From NCBI GenBank assembly GCA_947462335.1, contig OX381717.1, positions 16,111,166-16,175,165 on the forward strand: DNA of 64,000 nucleotides, in the 5' to 3' direction. The position numbers were made by a program, and so were the translations under genes. The notes beneath the pieces were generated by a model. The model did not search any database. It saw only the letters and a program-made list of their open reading frames with translations, and was not told where the DNA came from. The DNA comes from Harmothoe impar (taxonomy: Eukaryota; Annelida; Polychaeta; Phyllodocida; Polynoidae). Of the stretch, positions 11,252 through 21,266 are shown one piece after another (the stretch's first letter is position 1; every line of letters starts with the position of its first letter).

Positions 11252-14200
11252 AACATTTCTTGAATAATATTGATATATTGTTCTACTGTTTTCCTAACGA
11301 ATTCTGAATTTTTTTCACAACCAGTGTTTCAGCCAGAGAAGTGGACGTGTGTAAGGCCTGGGTTACAAGGACCTACAGGACTCATGAACCTGGGACGTGG
11401 ACGTGGACCAAACTCTTACCAAATAGATTATGCTCATAGGTAATTGATATGCAACTAATTGTAACGCTTTCTAAACCCTTTAATGCATTATGCCCTTTGT
11501 CATGGATACATGCCACCATCTTTAGCCAATCACTATGGCCGTATTCAAGTGTCATGCAGACTGTAAGGAGTTTAAACATACCAGGAGGGTTGGTATGATT
11601 AATAAAGCAAGCCCTGAACAGGCCACGCAAATCCTGGGCCCTCCCCATGAAAAGTAGAAAAAAAGCCTTCTCTGGTATTTTTATCAGCATGGAGTAATTC
11701 CCCCAGCCCCCACTTACGGCAGCCCCCAGCCCGACGCTCGGCCCTCATCTCCCCAGTGATAATGGCCACTGTTAGAGAAAAGGTCCGCCTCCGACCTGCA
11801 CTTTCAAGACGAGATTTCCCAGTATTGAGTGAAATACCGGTAGGTTGGTACCGGAGGGATGAATGGGGGGAGGAGTCCACATATATATATACACCTAATT
11901 GTGGCTATATTTGTCATTAAAATCATAATATGTCACGAAATTCATTCATATATACCCACACAACTATACTGCCCACCTGTATGTAGGATAATCATTTTCC
12001 ACAAATAATAATTAGATATCAGCAAATTGGATTTCCTGATGGAACCTAATATCAGATTTTAACTCTTCCTTTACCGTACACGCATTATTGCGAGTTTACA
12101 GCACAGGACCGAACACGCATTTATGCGAGTCACTCGCCGATTTTCGGCCGATTTTGTCTGAATAAATGCTCGAATCCCATGCTTTTTTCTGACAATAGTC
12201 TATGGCATGTTGTCTCTGCATATCCAAATCCATTTGCACATACATTCAATGTTTTAGAAATGCTGGGCATCTGAACTTGGATGTTATCTAACTCATTTTC
12301 AATATGATTTGAGCAATATTTAAGGCAAAAAACGTGAAAAATGTCAAATAATATTTTTTGGGGGGTGAAAAATGGTTTTGTTCAATTTTTCATGCTGAAA
12401 AGGATGGTATCAAAAGATTAGGACTACTTTAATGCATGCTGGCCTAAATTTTAGTGTCAATGGTAACATAATACACTAACATAAGCTTACTTTACTTTCA
12501 AATAGGGCTATATCTCCCTAATTGGAACACTTAGGGCAATTTGGATATCTTACTTTCTAGTTATTCAATGTTGTTGACTTTTGACATAGATGTACTTCTA
12601 GTTGGAATATTTACAAAATTCTTTCAGTTTCTAAAAGGTGAGGCCGCCCCCTAAACCCCAATATCCCATTTGAGTTTCATCTGAAAAAATCTGGTCTTGG
12701 GAGGGGTGTCTTTATGTGGAGCGTGATAAAGGAAGAGTTAAGTTGGCACGAGATGAAGGGGAGAAAAAGCCCTCACTCTCTTTGACAGTATAAACAGTAG
12801 GATGTTCCAGGCCTGCTAAAGAGTAGACATGTTAAACCTACATCCCATGACCAAAAAGCACACAGCACAATACATTACTCTACCCTCTGAAAAGGGGTCT
12901 AAATGTAATTGCAGAAACTACACTGGTTTCTGCATGGTCAAAACGGGGGACCTTCCCATATGTAGGGATGGTTTAGTGGACACTTGACTGTCTAGCAGCA
13001 AACTTACTGTGATTGCAAAATTGTTTGGAGAAAATCGATTAAATCAATGTTTTAGCTCACTGGCATCAAGAACTACCTGTACCAATTTCCAATATAAAGT
13101 CTCAGAATAATGCCCAGTGTGAGTAAGTAAATTTGCCCACATTGCATGTATCATTATCATAGGGAATAACCACGAACCATGAGCCTTTCTCTTGTCTTTG
13201 AAGACTAAACACTAACATGAATTTCTCTCAGTGGCCAATCATATCGGGCACTTGATGGTGATGATGAGACGTGGTACGAGGCTCCGGGAGATCCTTGTAC
13301 ACATACAACCGATCATAACCAGCCATGGTGGATAGTTGACTTGGGACAGACAACTCTCATAACAGGAGTTGCTGTCACTAACCGGAATGCAGCATGTAAG
13401 CATCATTATTACTACAATCTAAGGTAATCCACAAATCTAATATAAAACTATGTACCAATAATGGTTACAACCATGCCTGCTGGGTTGTTGACGCAATTTC
13501 TCTTTTTTGATAGATGATTGAAACCAAACAGTATAAGTAATTCTATAGACTTTGATCTCAGTAATTGACTTACATTAATTTCTTACCATAATGCTCAGCC
13601 GAGCGTCTAGCCAACTTCAAGATCTCTGTGGGAAACCCGGTAGCCCCAGCTACACCATTTGTTGAGTCAGCAGATTACCAAGTCTGTGCCCACTACTGCA
13701 CGACCCCTCCAGCCTGCCGCAAGTACTACACATGTGTACATCCTATGGAGGGCAACCATGTCGCTGTGGCGCTTGTCGGATTTGGAGTCCTCACCCTCTG
13801 TGAGGTAGAGATCTATGCAGATATAAATGGTATGTCCAGATCAAATAATAATATGATTGAGTGGTAAAATTTTGTTGATCATGATTAATCTTTGTCAGGA
13901 CTTATTGATATAACCCTCACTTGTGTTTCATCTAACCTCGAAAAATTTCCTAGAAATCAGAAAACTCTGAAAATGTCTCATTCTACCTGCTTTGGTATAA
14001 GCTAAAAGGCTAGGTCATTTATTGGTTGAGATAATGACCGTGTTCCATGCAGAGAAATGTCATGCAAATGGGAAAGTAGAAAGCTGACAGATTCATTATA
14101 TGTCATTTCAAATGATAAAAGAAGAGGAAATAACTAAGCATTGCAGTTTTTAAAATGCCCTCATTATCTTGGATTAAGCCATAGCTAAAAAGAATCGATG

Positions 14201-15959
14201 TAGACTTACAATCTATCAAATAGATTTATTCTCAACAAGAATTGCAGTTGTTGCTGCTTCTTGCATTCGAAGGAATATGATGTCTACATGGTTGGTATGT
14301 TTGAAGGGTCCCATTCAAGACACCAAATAAGCAGAGCGGGGAAGGGGAATATCAGGGGGAAGGATGATATTACTTCAAATATGGCAGTTCCTATGATTTC
14401 CACGGGTATGGATATATGTGTGTGTTGCTAGGCAGACAAACAATTCTAATAGATGTTGCTGGGCAACCAGCTGTATTAGCAACAAAAAATAGAACCATTA
14501 GATTCCTCGGGTCCATTCAAGGGTGGGTGGGTAGGTATGATTATAATTAACCACAAGACTATGGAAATGTGTGTTTCTAGGCAGATAAACAATAAGCATA
14601 GCTTTTGCTAGGCTACTAGCTGTATTAGCAACAATCAAATTGAACCATTGAACTCCTTTGGTCCATATGGGGGGGGGGGGGGGGTAGGTATGATTGAAAT
14701 CAACCTCAGGACCATGACTGAATTCCTTGGTCCATGCTAGGGGTGTCAGGCTTGATCATAATCAACCTCAGGACCCTGAAATTGTGTGTTGCTAGGCAGT
14801 TAAACAATTAGAGTATCTGTTGCTAGGCAGCCAGCTGTATTAGCAACAAACCAATAGAACCATTGAATTCCTTGGGTCAATTTTGGGGGTGTAGGTATAA
14901 TTATAACCAACCTCAGGAACTATCAAAGGTTGGTTTAAATAATGGTTATTACATAGCATGAATTTGTGTTGTGACTCCTTAATTCGAAATGGCTGCACTC
15001 GTTCTGACTTCTGGTAAAGTGCAAACATGGTGGCTATGCCACCACTTCGACATAAAAAACAGAACTGTCTTGCCAAACACAAGATCAGTTGCAGTCACAT
15101 GACATCGACTATAAGGTTTAACTTTGCAAGTTGAAAAAATGGAAATGATTAAATACTTTTGACTGTTTAAGATGTGACCCTGCCCAGTTGGCCTGTGAAT
15201 AATGGTTTGAACCAGAAAGTCCTCTATGATGATGATGACAGTACCTGCATCCAGCTACATCAAATGTTGGGCTTCAAGCCTTTTTCTGTAGAGGTGCCTT
15301 GGGACCCGACCGCTAAGACTGGAGTTAAACCTAATTCAGGTGAGTAGTAACTAAGTGGTTTATTACATCCCTTGATATAAATATACAAAATGGCATGGGA
15401 CCAAATTTTAATATGGTACAGAATTATCTGGATAGGGCTATTTTAATATACTAAAATATTTTAATGAAGCTCTTATACATGAGGGACACTTTTTTATCAT
15501 ACAGCTTATAGTACTTGATACATGTTTTATTACCCCTGCCACTGATCCCTATTCAAAAGCCGCCCTCATTGAAAAACCTGGTGCTCTAAAATTGTTTTAA
15601 GGCTAGAGATGATTGTACAAGGGTATGTTTACATGATAAGACTATTGATATACTAACGTTGTATACTTCCAGGCTACTACCACTGCAGACAACACTTCTA
15701 TGTTAATGTGACCTACACCACCGGTCTGTACCTTGGTGTTACTATCAGCAACGAGCAAGTCGACCAAACCATCTCTGGTGAATATACATACGTGGGGAAA
15801 TACTTTGAGGCTATTGGTGAGATGGAACAAGATGGTTTGACCAGGGTCCGGTATGCCTGTTTCTGTGATGTGAAGTGCTGGGTGTACATCTATGTTAAAC
15901 ATCCACGTAACATGAATACATCTGATAGCAGGGTCTGCACCATCAATGTGTATGACTAA
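6573..15959 (+). CDS. FTPL-A: secreted triple-domain F-type-lectin/F5-8C-like gene, with in-frame TGA (possible pseudogene)
   Basis: Nine exons assemble to 491 codons: 6573-6630, 10096-10215, 10513-10620, 10852-11076, 11325-11439, 13232-13395, 13599-13829, 15172-15339 and 15673-15959, with intron phases 1,1,1,1,2,1,1,1. A signal peptide (about residues 1-19) precedes three jelly-roll-like units. Unit 1 (about 20-170) has PWLVVDL and CEVEVY, unit 2 (171-340) has CTHT, PWWIVDLG and CEVEIY, and unit 3 (341-491) is divergent and ends CTINVYD. These are hallmarks of fucolectin/F5-8C domains, so a secreted glycan-binding role is inferred. The canonical fucose motif HX26RXDX4(R/K) is not complete. 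Codon 55 is TGA (10200-10202) where FTPL-B has CGA, so the gene may be dead, polymorphic, or rescued by skipping the frame-neutral exon 2. FTPL-B is the closest relative in the window. Confidence 0.8.
6677..6800. repeat. Intron 1 block shared with FTPL-B
   Basis: TTTGACCCCTC, AACAATTGCACTGC, AGCAAGAAAG and GCAGGTTACTAAAG recur in order at about 21310-21420, at the same place behind the FTPL-B signal exon. This is paralogous intron sequence inherited in the segmental duplication. Confidence 0.6.
7359..7447. repeat. Hairpin with ~30-bp arms
   Basis: GGGTCACACATGGCCCTGTACC on the left is complementary to GGTACAGGCCATACGTGACC on the right, with AGCCC/GGGCT continuing inward. It lies in FTPL-A intron 1 and is a small palindromic element. 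Confidence 0.5.
8393..8780. repeat. ~60-bp tandem repeat
   Basis: Six or so degenerate units contain TTTGGTACC, AGGATTTGTTG and AAAGACTGA(C/T)TGATCTTT. The open 163-codon minus-strand frame here simply translates this repeat (recurring KISQSL and SGTK) and is not counted as a gene. Confidence 0.7.
8820..9010. repeat. ~20-bp tandem repeat (ATTTGTAGTCTAAAGAC type)
   Basis: Degenerate units of CATTTGTGGTCTAAAGA follow the 60-bp array directly in FTPL-A intron 1. Confidence 0.55.
9160..10215. repeat. Paralogous block A: intron 1 3' end plus exon 2
   Basis: This stretch matches 27420-28442 for most of its length, for example ATTATTCAT...GACAATGACAGG, AGGACCATAGATATTCA, ATAAACAAACTTTAGACTT and the sequence leading into exon 2. 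It shows that FTPL-A and FTPL-B arose by segmental duplication including introns. Confidence 0.7.
10096..10215 (+). CDS. FTPL-A exon 2, contains in-frame TGA
   Basis: Acceptor TTTCAG ends at 10095 and donor GTGAGT starts at 10216. The exon is 120 nt, phase 1 to phase 1. It encodes DAECYVDNKSLNKALGK and a TVDG block, the start of an F-type-lectin-like unit. TGA at 10200-10202 sits in VDGD-stop-SDYAG. FTPL-B has an Arg CGA codon there, so a C-to-T change is likely. Confidence 0.75.
10513..10620 (+). CDS. FTPL-A exon 3
   Basis: Acceptor TTTCAG, donor GTAATT, 108 nt, phase 1/1. It encodes a Cys-containing turn and NPWLVVDL followed by TVVFTAIT, the conserved core strands of the jelly roll. Confidence 0.8.
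10852..11076 (+). CDS. FTPL-A exon 4
   Basis: Acceptor ATTCCAG, donor GTAACA, 225 nt, phase 1/1. It encodes QILVGDTFD, two Cys positions, GRYVLIFRQ and LRICEVEVY, the C-terminal half of unit 1 in the order typical of F-type lectins. Confidence 0.85.
11189..11248. repeat. (AT)n microsatellite
   Basis: An uninterrupted run of about 30 AT dinucleotides just 3' of exon 4. It creates a spurious YIYIYI reading frame. Confidence 0.95.
11325..11439 (+). CDS. FTPL-A exon 5
   Basis: Acceptor AACCAG, donor GTAATT, 115 nt, phase 1 in and phase 2 out. It encodes FQPEKWTC, LMNLGRGRG and NSYQIDY, opening the second lectin-like unit. The near-identical exon at 46964 supports the boundaries. Confidence 0.75.
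12059..12741. mobile_element. TTAA-flanked non-autonomous DNA transposon
   Basis: TTAA at 12059-12062 is followed by CTCTTCCTTTA. The right end is TAAAGGAAGAG followed by TTAA at 12738-12741. TIRs with TTAA on both sides are the hallmark of piggyBac-type insertion. There is no transposase ORF. It lies in FTPL-A intron 5. Confidence 0.65.
13232..13395 (+). CDS. FTPL-A exon 6
   Basis: Acceptor TCTCAG, donor GTAAGC, 164 nt, phase 2 in and phase 1 out. It encodes YRALDGDDETW, CTHT and QPWWIVDLG...VAVTNR, matching the conserved fucolectin core. The sequence after TNR lacks the Asp of the RXD fucose motif and the adjacent Cys pair. Confidence 0.85.
13599..13829 (+). CDS. FTPL-A exon 7
   Basis: Acceptor GCTCAG, donor GTATGT, 231 nt, phase 1/1. 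It encodes ERLANFKISVGN, several Cys residues and LTLCEVEIY, the C-terminal half of unit 2. ERL-x-x-F-x-I-x-VG is characteristic of F-type lectins. Confidence 0.85.
14240..15075. repeat. Dispersed repeat R1 with ~148-bp satellite monomers (copy 1)
   Basis: It contains at least three monomers with TGTGTTGCTAGGCAG, CCAGCTGTATTAGCAAC and CCATTGAATTCCTTGG, then a terminal block ending in GGC(T)GCAC...CTGACTTCTGG. The same architecture occurs at 21825-24600 and, interrupted, around 34610-46770. The block TTGTGACTCCTTAATTCG near 14968 preserves the empty TTAA site used by the transposon at 34860. Located in FTPL-A intron 7. Confidence 0.75.
15172..15339 (+). CDS. FTPL-A exon 8
   Basis: Acceptor TTTAAG (an AAG acceptor, as in FTPL-B), donor GTGAGT, 168 nt, phase 1/1. 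It encodes LPSWPVNNGLNQ, LYDDDDSTCIQL and VEVPWD, which resemble the first half of a divergent galactose-binding unit (DGDxxTC pattern). Confidence 0.75.
15673..15959 (+). CDS. FTPL-A exon 9 (terminal)
   Basis: Acceptor CTTCCAG, 287 nt, TAA at 15957-15959. It encodes GYYHC, an NVT glycosylation sequon, RYACFCDVKCWVYIYVKH and a final CTINVYD. The CTINVYD ending lines up with CEVEVY of the earlier units, so I read exons 8-9 as a third, divergent jelly roll (inference). No AATAAA was found close behind. Confidence 0.85.
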
Positions 15960-15964
15960 AGCTA

Positions 15965-16750
15965 ACTGAAGGTTGCTCGCTACTCTTAACTCAAGATCCA
16001 AATACTCGACATTCGCAAATATATCAAAATGGGCTAATGTTGCATTGTCATATACATATATGAATTCCCTTAGCTGTATTAATAAGACCATTCCGAACAA
16101 AATAATCATTGTATATTTTTTGACACTTTGATCATTGGATATATTTGTGAATGGTAATATTTAGGATCTTTTACTTGAGATAGTATATAGCAATTATCCT
16201 TGGAATACTCAAGTTGCTCTGACGTTGCTTGAATGACCGTTTCACCCTATTCTTTTACTTCAAGGGCCAACAATTTAAAATAATATATGGGACCCCTATC
16301 AAAATCATTTTTTTATGTCAAGCAAATGATCTGAACAATTCTTTGAGAAAAAAAGAAAGAATTACAGTTTTTTTCACTAATTTCTAAGATATTTTTTGTC
16401 CTCAAATCATCACATTTTTTTCATAAAGAGGTATATTTTTGGACCATAATTTAATTTTTTTCCATCAAAGGAGATGACCTTGGATTATTCATAAGCAATT
16501 TAACTTTAATGTTGGCAGTGATTCAACCTCAAAGCATTATTTTTCTCAATGATTAGGGCTGATAATTCCGGGTTTAACCATTGCTCTCCTTTCTATAAAA
16601 TTTTTAAATTCTTGATTGGACAGATAATATTCAAGATCTTGGTAACATTATTTTCAAAGATTGTCCAACACCCTTCTGCATCCTGTGAATTTTCTAAATT
16701 TTCCAAGTAAATCACAGGAAAGGCCTATCAATAGTGTCAGTTGCGGCCCT
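15965..16750. repeat. Degenerate copy of the 34860-46698 transposon family
   Basis: GGGACCCCTATCAAAATCA and AGCAAATGATCT at about 16290-16330 match 46225-46265 in order and orientation. AGGTTGCTCGCTACTC just after the FTPL-A stop resembles the TIR GGTGGGTCGCTACC. This insertion may have displaced the original FTPL-A 3' UTR. Confidence 0.45.
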
Positions 16751-16859
16751 TGTTCCTAGATCATTCCATGAATAAGAACCTTTATAGGTAACCATACGTT
16801 TGAGGGCTTGTTATTTTTTATCATACATTTCAAAAACTTGAGAATCAATGTAGATCTGT

Positions 16860-17065
16860 TAAAGGGGGGGAACAAAAATATTTGGACCCCTCTTGAGGTG
16901 GAGACCAAACAATTCCTCTTTTAGCGAAAAAGCCTGTGCATCCCTATAGGTCAAAGGGGTTGGCCACGCTCAATTTCAATCTGCCCAGGGCGGGTCCTTA
17001 AATATGTAGACCCACTTGCGCAAAAATCCGCCAACCCCACCTGTTGTAAAACTTTGACCCCTCCC
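16860..17065. repeat. Second copy of the GGACCCCTC-type dispersed repeat
   Basis: Shares ordered blocks with 5850-6070 (TTTGGACCCCTCTTGAGGTG, GTCAAAGGGGTTGGCC, CTGCCCAGGG versus CTTGCCTGAGG). Confidence 0.55.
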
Positions 17066-17766
17066 TTATATAGGTATATAATCCCAGGGTTTGGTGTACA
17101 TTTCTGAGATACATATGATAATAGGCCGGTTTCATTACAGTCTAAAGGCAGTATACCAGTACCGCTCATGATCAGACCCTACAAAGCGTGCTTCTCTGCT
17201 TGACCTAGTCTCCAGAGCAAACACTGGCAAATCATACACTTTCTTAGCAGTCGTTCCTGGAGCCAGAGTCTGCCGCGTACCATTGTTACGTACAGGTGCT
17301 GTGATTGGTCAGTGTCCCATACACGTATAAAATTGTATTTGTGGGAAATTACTGTGCTGCAGACTCTGGCTCCCAGCATTGACGAGAAGCAAAACATATG
17401 GATTTGCTCCCGTTTGCTCTTGAGACTACTGCTTGACCATGTATTATGATATACTCAGCAATCAAAAGGAATTTGAACTATATGATTGCAGTCGCTGATA
17501 AGACCATCCACTTTAGTCCCATGTAACACTGTGATAGATAACATCTGCCTCATTAGGGTGAGTGCATTGATGGGAATAATCTAACATGTAGTTACTGCAT
17601 GGTGTAGGCCTATACCCTGCTAACAAAATACATTTTCCAAATGTTTGCAAACATTTTTGGAGGAAAACCTTTTTCGTACAAACACATAGGATAAGTTTGC
17701 ATCCGGATATTCTAAAATAGTTTTTTGTTAGCTGAGTAGGCCTCTAACTGATGTGCACTTCAAGTT

Positions 17767-17880
17767 GGTCGCTACACATTGAATATGGACTCCTGCGCAG
17801 CTCTCTGCGCATATAGCTTGAAATTGTTAGAATGGGCTAATATTGGACAATTCTGAGCAAAATTGAGCCACTGTGTGTAC
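17767..17880. repeat. Left-end fragment of the GGTGGGTCGCTACC transposon family
   Basis: GGTCGCTAC, TTGAATATGGAC and TCTGCGCATATAGCTT occur in the same order as at 34863-34918. The fragment runs on into GAGCAAAATTGAGC, matching 45930-45945. It thus shows the family's internal sequence without the retroelement insertion. Confidence 0.6.
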
Positions 17881-18100
17881 ACTGACACAGGCAATCATTT
17901 CCACTTCCGGTTCTGTTTTTTGCCACTTAGCTTGTTCCCTGAAAGCTATGGTGTGTGTGACTGTGGTCACTGCCTAAGTCTCACGAGGGATTCTGTTTTC
18001 AAAACTACTATAGTCGCCAATACAGAGACACCAGAATCATCCCTATATGTGAGAGTATTTTAGTTGGACACAATTGACTTATGTCTATTTCTTTTGATGA

Positions 18101-18474
18101 TTAAAGTGACATGGTCCGATTTTTCCATATTTTAAATCTTGCTTAAATGTGTTTCAAATGTTAGTACAATATCATATTTGGAGGATAGGGCCAAATGCAA
18201 TGTCATTTATGGGCAATGAGGGCCCAATTATAGGTTAGGTTGTGGTCCAAATATAGTATTTACAGTGTATTCCTCAATGGGAGAATTATAGCGTGCACTC
18301 CAAAATTAGTAAATTGAGCCAAAATCTAATTATAAGTTGAATTGTAAGCTAAATCCTAGGGATTGAGATTGAATAAAGTAGCTACCCCATAGAAGTATGG
18401 TCATAGGGAACATTCTGGTTCATTTTTAACAAAATTGATTTTTGAGCCCTACTCATCGGACCATGTCACTTTAA
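18101..18474. mobile_element. TTAA-flanked MITE with 16-bp perfect TIRs
   Basis: TTAA at 18101-18104 and 18471-18474 flank AGTGACATGGTCCGAT and its exact reverse complement. The 366-bp interior has no ORF. This arrangement fits piggyBac-type mobilisation. It lies between FTPL-A and FTPL-B. Confidence 0.8.
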
Positions 18475-19100
18475 GGTATAAATAAATATTATATATTGGG
18501 CGGATTGCAAAGATATATCCCAACATGTGTGGCCCACCTACTATTTGTTGTTGTTGTTTATTAAAGTGTCCCTACTAGTATAAATCAGGTATAAAAAATA
18601 TATTATCAACTAACTAGTAGGAAAGCAAATCTTGACACCTTAATTATTGGCTTTGATGAAGTTGATACACGCCAGATTGTTTTTTAAAGTAGTTATCAAC
18701 AGAGATTATCAACAGAGATGTAGCAACATACCTAGACCTATGTACAGTACTATTGAAATGAATTCATACCTGTTGCAGTGGTGATCACTTACACAAAATA
18801 TTCAGGTTTGGTTTGAATTGGCACTTAGGGCCCTATCCAAAACATGGGAACCATGGAAAATTTTAGAGTGCCTTTTTTCTGCGTTGTATTCCGGACATAT
18901 CCATTTTTACATTTAGGGGTTATTGAATGATGTATGTTATACCACGATTCTGGCGTTTCCCATGCCGAGAGTGGATATTTGCTGTGCGCCTATCTCAGGA
19001 TATACGAAGGCTCAGAATTTTTTTTTTACACCAAGATGCTTCTTTATATCATAACAAGGTAATGAAAGATATGCATAGCCATTTTGGCTAAGACATCAGT

Positions 19101-19164
19101 CCGGGAAACGAACCCCGGCCGCTCACGCCAAACGCGAACGACTTACCACCTAGGCCGCGGCGGC
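19101..19164 (-). repeat. tRNA-like SINE head, minus strand
   Basis: The minus strand reads CCTAGGTGGTAAG (A-box-like), then GGGGTTCGTTTCCCGG (T-arm/B-box-like), with spacing close to that of a tRNA. No clean cloverleaf could be drawn, so a tRNA-derived SINE fragment is more likely than a gene. Confidence 0.4.
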
Positions 19165-19350
19165 TAGACAATATTAGAAGACCAAAACTCAGCTTTCCCG
19201 GTGACCGGAGATGCATGGTCAGCAGCTGGCATCTGATGACATTCCCGTCTCTCGTCACTGGTGACGCATTGTCATCAGGTGTACTGCTGACTATACCAGT
19301 GGTGCTCTCGCCACCTCCCATCTCTAATGTCTCCACACAGACCAGGAGCA

Positions 19351-19425
19351 TGGTCGAGATGGTTTAGTGGTAAGGCGCGCGGCTTCAACGCGGTTGGTCC
19401 GGGTTCGATTCCCAGATGGTGCAGC
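19351..19425 (+). repeat. tRNA-like sequence or SINE head, plus strand
   Basis: A-box-like TGGTTTAGTGGTAAGGC is followed by a CGCG-GCTTCAA-CGCG arm and a perfect B-box GGTTCGATTCC at 19402-19412. The acceptor stem pairs poorly and position 33 would be C, so a functional tRNA is doubtful. It is divergent to the unit at 19101-19164. Confidence 0.5.
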
Positions 19426-19492
19426 ACATTTTAGAGGGAAACAGAACGCCCTGTTCACATATGAAGAAATAGTGGTATAAACGCAACAAAGG

Positions 19493-19590
19493 GGTGTAGT
19501 GAAAGCGTTCGTTTGGTGTATCGGCTTAATAATGCCTTCGGCTCGTGGATTATCAGCCGATACACCAAACTCATGCCTTCACAACACCCT
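19493..19590. repeat. Imperfect palindrome around TTTGGTGTATCGGCT
   Basis: GTTTGGTGTATCGGCT is repeated inverted as AGCCGATACACCAAAC about 45 bases later, flanked by further matching bases (GTGAAAGCG / CATGCCTTCAC). Confidence 0.55.
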
Positions 19591-19619
19591 GTTAGTGCAT
19601 CACTATATTTCATATGGGT

Positions 19620-20700
19620 GTAAACACCCTACAGCGTATTATATGAGTGTGTAAAGTATAGTTAGCAAATTTAAAGGTTGCAATCAATTGTCTATTATTT
19701 GTGTTTGATGTAGTGACAAAACATGTATAGTTTATGTAAGTAACACTGCTCTGATTGTTGGCTTGAACACTAGCCAGAGTAAACAAGGATTGTGATTGTT
19801 CTTTCCCATGATTGAATATGTATATAAAGCACACACGAGATGGCTATTTTGATAAATGATAATCAAATAAAAAGAATTCTCCATTCAGATGTCTTTGTTT
19901 GTTTATTTGTACTGAACAATGCATTTATCCCAAGATTTGTTTTTTCACATACCAACATTTTCCAAATCGGGAACTGCTTGAGGTAAATGACTCAATTAGT
20001 GACATTAAAATTGTAATGGGTCCAAAGTTACATTTTGAAGAGCCTAGAGTGTTTGATACAAATGGTTATCTTCTGGAATCCTAAGCCATACCTTTCAAAT
20101 GGACAGATATATATGTGACAGGATCTGCGAAAAAGGCCTTTAGTGCAGGGTGCATTAAAGTCCCTTTTCCCAAAATATGCCACATATGCCCAATTGGCAG
20201 GACTATGAATCCATAGCATTTTCAAAATATTATGAATCACATTATACACTTTAGGATTTATTCACTGGCAAAACCCCAGATATAGAAGGATCAAGTTTCT
20301 CACATGTTTGTTTTAAATCTACAAACTAAGAAATCTGAAACATTCTCACTTCCCACTCAAAGGATCATCAAATTAATAAAGAATACATAGGAAACCACCC
20401 AACCCTTTCAAATACTTTAAATATCAAGAAACTTCCTGGAAAATACCGGGCAGGGGCAGTTGCTGGTGATGCACACAGAGTCAAACACAGCTGGTTCCCA
20501 GGTAACCCACAAACATTACGGTGCCTCTCCATGTTTCAATGAGCAGTATTGTAGTCAAATATTCATTAAGATTTTCTTGGAAGCTCTAGGTATAGAATCT
20601 GTAGTTATGCACCAAGCGTACCCTATCATTAGGCTGCTGAACCTGACATCGAACAGTAAATGTAAGTACAAGTCATTTCCTGCCAACCAGTACATATAAC
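19620..20700. repeat. 3'-flank block shared with FTPL-B (copy A)
   Basis: Blocks such as TTTGTGTTTGATGTAG, GAAGAGCCTAGAGT, GATACAAATNGTTATCTTCT and AAGATTTTCTTGGAAGCTCT recur in order at about 50770-52480 behind FTPL-B. It is a duplicated flank with no exon recognised. Confidence 0.7.
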
Positions 20701-21173
20701 TATTCTTAGGCATCAACCCTTCAGAGGCTTGTGGTGCTTATATACCCTAGGTATGATGGATCATGGGTGAATATAGCCCTGCATAATAGCATTAGTAAAG
20801 TGCCCCAAGAGGGCCAACACATAATTTGAAAATCGAAATTGATGTTCAAGAAAAGTTGAATTCAAAGTGAAAAATAAAGAGTCAAAAGTGATTTTCAATT
20901 TAAAAAATGGGTGTGGTCAGTGTGTCGGAGTCAGGTTCTTGGTCTGTGGTTGTGCTAGGAACACTGACTTGAATATGCCCAACACCATCCTGTAGGGAAT
21001 GCAAGTAGTAGTATAGGGTGAGTGGATGATCGGACTGTATAGTAATGCAGGATTTTGAGGTTATATGTATGTATTTTGTTGGTCAGATTTGGGGACAAAA
21101 TTCATAAACAACCTTTTTAAAAAATCACCCTTTATTGGCTCCATCAACATATTTTAACGATTGCAGGTGAATC

Positions 21174-21180
21174 TATATAA
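21174..21180 (+). promoter_or_regulatory. TATA-like motif upstream of FTPL-B
   Basis: TATATAA lies 29 bases before the start codon. It would leave a very short 5' UTR, so it may be coincidental. FTPL-A has no clear counterpart. Confidence 0.25.
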
Positions 21181-21208
21181 TACCCCACAGCAAGGAATTC
21201 ATCTCAAC

Positions 21209-21266
21209 ATGCCTTACTTCAGTTGTCTAGCAGTCATTATGGTGGTCTTGTTCAGGTCATTAGCAG
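21209..21266 (+). CDS. FTPL-B exon 1 (signal peptide)
   Basis: Encodes MPYFSCLAVIMVVLFRSLA with donor GTAGGT in phase 1. It differs from the FTPL-A exon at only a few hydrophobic positions. Confidence 0.8.

Noticed and set aside
11599..11880. 93-codon minus-strand ORF in FTPL-A intron 5
   Set aside because: No motif, no codon pattern, and it overlaps intron sequence flanked by valid sense-strand splice sites.
19351..19425. Functional tRNA gene
   Set aside because: Good A and B boxes, but a poor acceptor stem, C at position 33 and a neighbouring inverted tRNA-like head favour a SINE.
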